A stretch of DNA of 8,850 bases from Casp-actino8 sp040381935 (GTDB lineage Bacteria > Actinomycetota > Acidimicrobiia > Acidimicrobiales > Ilumatobacteraceae), in the NCBI GenBank assembly GCA_040381935.1, contig JBEIGJ010000083.1, positions 1 to 8,850 on the forward strand. Direction: 5' to 3'. The notes under the pieces were generated by a model. It did no database searches. It was given only the letters and a program-made list of their open reading frames with translations, and was not told where the DNA came from. Positions 6,591-8,850 of the stretch are shown one piece after another. Position 1 is the stretch's first letter. Each line of letters begins with the position of its first letter. A program made the translations under genes and the position numbers.

Positions 6591-6616
6591 TGGCACTCGG
6601 CAACCGTGAGTGCTAA
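6590..6616. promoter_or_regulatory. CIRCE operator 2 (HrcA site)
   Basis: TTGGCACTC (6590-6598), a 9-nt spacer, then GAGTGCTAA (6608-6616). The right arm is a perfect CIRCE arm and the left differs at one of nine bases, so this is a strong match to TTAGCACTC-N9-GAGTGCTAA. It lies about 105 bp before groES, overlapping the predicted transcription start, and marks the groESL operon as HrcA-repressed and heat inducible. Confidence 0.93.
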
Positions 6617-6633
6617 CGCACGATCGGGGGCCC

Positions 6634-6665
6634 GGACCTGGTGAGTTGCTCGTCAACTCGGGTCT
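6634..6665 (+). other. Possible stem-loop in groES leader
   Basis: GAGTTG (6643-6648) and CAACTC (6654-6659) form a 6-bp stem over the 5-nt loop CTCGT. GACC (6635-6638) with GGTC (6661-6664) can extend it across an internal bulge. No U-tract follows, so it is not an intrinsic terminator. It may affect mRNA stability or start-site access, but its significance is unproven. Confidence 0.35.
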
Positions 6666-6720
6666 GAAATCACACATATCTCAATCGACAAGCACTATCT
6701 AGCCACGGAGGCTCGACACC

Positions 6721-7014
6721 ATGAACCTGAAGCCCCTCGATGACCGCATCGTTGTCCGGCCCAACGCAGCCGAGGAGCGCACTGCTTCCGGTCTTGTGAT
6801 CCCCGATACCGCCAAGGAAAAGCCCCAACAGGGTGAAGTCCTGGCCGTGGGTCCCGGTCGCTGGAGCGACGATGAAGGTAAGCACTTCGCCTTGGCGATC
6901 AAGGCCGGAGACACCGTGTTGTACTCAAAGTACGGCGGCACCGAAGTCACCATCGACGGCGAGGATCTTTTGATTCTCACCAGTCGTGACGTTCTCGCCA
7001 TTGTTGGCAAGTGA
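6721..7014 (+). CDS. groES: Co-chaperonin GroES (Hsp10)
   Basis: A 97-residue 10-kDa chaperonin, which forms the heptameric lid on GroEL in the cytoplasm. MNLKPLDDRIVVRP is the standard opening. The mobile loop (about 17-35) contains SGLVIPD, whose hydrophobic tripeptide docks on GroEL, followed by GEVLAVGPGRW. The end carries YGGTEVTIDGEDLLIL and DVLAIV, all standard. GGAGG at 6707-6711 lies 9 nt before the ATG. The gene is preceded by the CIRCE-controlled promoter and followed 11 nt later by groEL, whose Shine-Dalgarno overlaps the groES stop. Confidence 0.98.
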   Translation: MNLKPLDDRIVVRPNAAEERTASGLVIPDTAKEKPQQGEVLAVGPGRWSDDEGKHFALAIKAGDTVLYSKYGGTEVTIDGEDLLILTSRDVLAIVGK

Positions 7015-7025
7015 GGATCTGAACA

Positions 7026-8669
7026 ATGTCCAAAATGCTGAAATTTGACGAAGAGGCTCGTCGCGCCCTGGAAGCCGGTGTCAACAAACTGGCTGATGCT
7101 GTGCGCGTGACTCTGGGACCCAAGGGTCGCAATGTGGTGCTGGACAAGAAGTTCGGCGCCCCCACCATCACTAACGACGGTGTTTCGATCGCCAAAGAGA
7201 TCGAACTCGAAGATCCTTTCGAGAACACCGGAGCCCAATTGGTCAAAGAAGTAGCCACCAAGACCAATGATGTTGCCGGTGACGGAACAACGACGGCCAC
7301 TGTTCTGGCTCAGGCCATGGTGCACTTCGGACTACGTAACGTGGCCGCCGGCGCCAACCCGATGGGTTTGAAAAAGGGTATTGAAAAAGCCATTGCCGCG
7401 GCGGTGGAAAGTATTCACGCCCTTTCTCAGAAGGTGGAAGACAAGGCGCAGATCGCCAGTGTCGCCACCATCTCTGCTGCTGACCCAGCTATTGGCAACG
7501 TGATCGCTGACGCCATCGACAAAGTTGGCAAAGATGGCGTTGTCACCGTTGAAGAGAGCAACACCTTCGGGATCGAGCTCGACTTCACTGAGGGCATGTT
7601 GTTCGACAAGGGCTACATGTCGCCGTATTTCGTGACCGATGCCGAGCGTCAGGAAGCCGTTCTCGACGAGCCGTACATCTTGTTGTTCGGTTCGAAGATC
7701 TCGACCGTGCAGGCTTTGCTGCCAGCTCTCGAGGCGGTCATGAAAACCGGCAAGCCTTTGGTGATCATTGCTGAAGACATCGAAGGTGAGGCCCTGGCCA
7801 CACTGGTGGTGAACAAGATTCGTGGCACCTTCAACTCAGTTGCAGTCAAGGCACCTGGTTTCGGTGACCGTCGCAAGGCAATGTTGCAGGACATGGCAGT
7901 ACTCACTGGTGGACAGGTGATCAGCGAGGAAGTCGGACTCAAGTTGGAGAACGTGACGCTGGATCTGCTCGGCCGTGCCAAGCGCATCATCGTGACCAAG
8001 GACGAAACCACCATCGTCGACGGTCATGGTGACAAGGCTGATGTCGAGGGTCGTATCAACCAGATCAAGGCCGAAATCGAAAACACCGATTCGGATTGGG
8101 ATCGGGAGAAACTGCAGGAGCGCCTAGCCAAGTTGGCTGGCGGTGTGGCTTTGATCAAGGTCGGCGCCGCTACTGAAGTCGAACTCAAAGAAAAGAAGCA
8201 CCGCATCGAAGACGCCATCTCGGCAACTCGGGCCGCTATCGAAGAGGGTGTGGTCCCTGGTGGCGGCACGGCTCTGTTGCGGGCTCGGGCATCGGTGAGG
8301 GCCGTTGTCGACTCGCTTACCGGCGATGAGGCAACAGGTGCTTTGACGGTTTGGCAGTCACTGGATTCCCCAGCGCGTAACATCGCTGATAACGCCGGTC
8401 TCGAAGGTGCACTTGTGGTGCAGCGAGTCGAGAGCGAAAAGGGTTCGATTGGATTGAACGCCGCCACGGGCGAGTACGTCGATCTGGTCAAGGCCGGAAT
8501 CATTGACCCCGCCAAGGTGACTCGTGCGGCATTGCAGAATGCTGGCTCGATCGCTGCTCTGGTACTGACCACTGAATGTCTGGTAGTCGACAAGCCCGAG
8601 AAGAATGCCGGTGGCGGCATGGGTGGCGGCATGCCCGGCGGTATGGGTGGCATGGGCGGCATGATGTGA
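7026..8669 (+). CDS. groEL: Chaperonin GroEL (Hsp60)
   Basis: A complete 547-residue 60-kDa chaperonin that folds proteins in an ATP-driven double-ring chamber with GroES. ATP-site motifs are TLGPKGRNVVLDKKFG (29-44), TITNDGVSIAKEI (47-59), VAGDGTTTATVLAQ (83-96, with the conserved D86), GVVPGGGTALL (408-418) and the catalytic aspartate in RIEDAISATRAA (D396). The apical domain (about 190-375) includes the GroES and substrate-binding region with IIAEDIEGEALATLVVNK. The C-terminus from about residue 529 is the flexible Gly/Met tail (GGGMGGGMPGGMGGMGGMM), not the His-rich tail of mycobacterial GroEL1, so this looks like the main housekeeping chaperonin. GAGGA, 8 nt before the ATG, serves as the Shine-Dalgarno. 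The gene ends 39 bp before a strong terminator. Confidence 0.99.
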   Translation: MSKMLKFDEEARRALEAGVNKLADAVRVTLGPKGRNVVLDKKFGAPTITNDGVSIAKEIELEDPFENTGAQLVKEVATKTNDVAGDGTTTATVLAQAMVHFGLRNVAAGANPMGLKKGIEKAIAAAVESIHALSQKVEDKAQIASVATISAADPAIGNVIADAIDKVGKDGVVTVEESNTFGIELDFTEGMLFDKGYMSPYFVTDAERQEAVLDEPYILLFGSKISTVQALLPALEAVMKTGKPLVIIAEDIEGEALATLVVNKIRGTFNSVAVKAPGFGDRRKAMLQDMAVLTGGQVISEEVGLKLENVTLDLLGRAKRIIVTKDETTIVDGHGDKADVEGRINQIKAEIENTDSDWDREKLQERLAKLAGGVALIKVGAATEVELKEKKHRIEDAISATRAAIEEGVVPGGGTALLRARASVRAVVDSLTGDEATGALTVWQSLDSPARNIADNAGLEGALVVQRVESEKGSIGLNAATGEYVDLVKAGIIDPAKVTRAALQNAGSIAALVLTTECLVVDKPEKNAGGGMGGGMPGGMGGMGGMM

Positions 8670-8708
8670 CCCACGGTCACTGATGTCGACTCTCACAGCG
8701 TTGTAGGG

Positions 8709-8741
8709 ACAGAGCCCGGCGGGTGCGCCGGGCTCTGTTTT
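8709..8741 (+). terminator. groESL intrinsic terminator
   Basis: ACAGAGCCCGGCG (8709-8721) and its exact complement (8726-8738) form a 13-bp G+C-rich stem with a 4-nt loop (GGTG). The U-tract begins within the stem end (TGTTTTAT). It is a convincing Rho-independent terminator 39 nt after the groEL stop. Its right arm and U-tract are the part copied in the tandem array that follows. Confidence 0.9.
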
Positions 8742-8850
8742 ATGTCCGGCGGGGGCGCCGGGCTCTGTTTTATGTCCGGCGGGTGCGCCGGGCTCTGTTT
8801 TATGTCCGGCGGGTGCGCCGGGCTCTGTTTTATGTCCGGCGGGTGCGCCG
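8721..8850. repeat. 30-bp tandem repeat array derived from the terminator
   Basis: There are four complete 30-bp units (8721, 8751, 8781, 8811) and a fifth partial unit cut by the window end. Each reads GGGTGCGCCGGGCTCTGTTT and then TATGTCCGGC. The units are identical except for one T-to-G change at 8754 in the second copy. CCGGCG at each unit boundary pairs with CGCCGG across GGTG, giving a 6-8 bp hairpin followed by GGCTCTGTTTTAT, so every unit looks like a weak terminator. There are no unique spacers, so it is not a CRISPR. The array may continue past 8850 or mark an assembly end. Confidence 0.93.

Noticed and set aside
8721..8850. CRISPR array because of regular 30-bp spacing
   Set aside because: The units abut directly with no unique spacers, and the unit is clearly a duplicated terminator arm.
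8721..8850. Repeat-protein gene, since all three plus-strand frames stay open through the 30-bp units
   Set aside because: Openness follows from one stop-free 30-mer repeated in phase. There is no ribosome binding site and the region starts in a terminator.

Overview
The window looks like chromosomal housekeeping DNA from an actinobacterium. The evidence is moderate-to-high G+C by eye, the gene order tsaE-tsaB-rimI-tsaD followed by groES-groEL (recalled as the arrangement in mycobacteria and relatives), CIRCE operators in front of groES, and a TANNNT-type -10 hexamer directly before a start codon that lacks a clear Shine-Dalgarno. The class cannot be fixed from the sequence alone; a lineage outside the best-studied genera, for example Acidimicrobiia-like, is possible but is only a guess.

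Layout. Positions 1-138 hold the 3' end of a DUF3237-type gene. It converges on a minus-strand carboxymuconolactone decarboxylase/AhpD-like gene (160-522). A TIGR00730/LOG-family gene follows on the plus strand (566-1297) with a perfect AGGAGGT ribosome binding site. A near-ideal 17-bp hairpin (1326-1363) separates it from a convergent minus-strand gene (1415-1714) for a small, secreted, Asp/Lys/His-rich protein of unknown function. A divergent spacer (1715-1852) leads into a tight plus-strand cluster, 1853-6545: tsaE, tsaB, rimI, tsaD, dusB and maf. Three of its junctions overlap by about 4 bp and the other two are 3-4 bp apart. The heat-shock regulatory region (6542-6720) and groES-groEL (6721-8669) come next. 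The window ends in a strong terminator whose 3' half is expanded into a 30-bp tandem repeat that runs off the end.

How the genes work together. TsaE, TsaB and TsaD are three of the bacterial proteins that make t6A at position 37 of ANN-decoding tRNAs. RimI acetylates protein N-termini (classically ribosomal protein S18). DusB reduces uridine to dihydrouridine in tRNA, and Maf hydrolyses non-canonical or modified nucleoside triphosphates. This is therefore a translation-fidelity and nucleotide-hygiene operon running directly into the GroES/GroEL chaperonin operon. The first CIRCE arm contains the maf stop codon, so the heat-shock operator begins inside the upstream gene and maf transcripts may read into groES.

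I found no convincing new defence, mobile or CRISPR system. The observations most worth a second look are the paired CIRCE operators bracketing a groES promoter, the 30-bp terminator-derived tandem array after groEL, and the orphan secreted acidic/His-rich protein.
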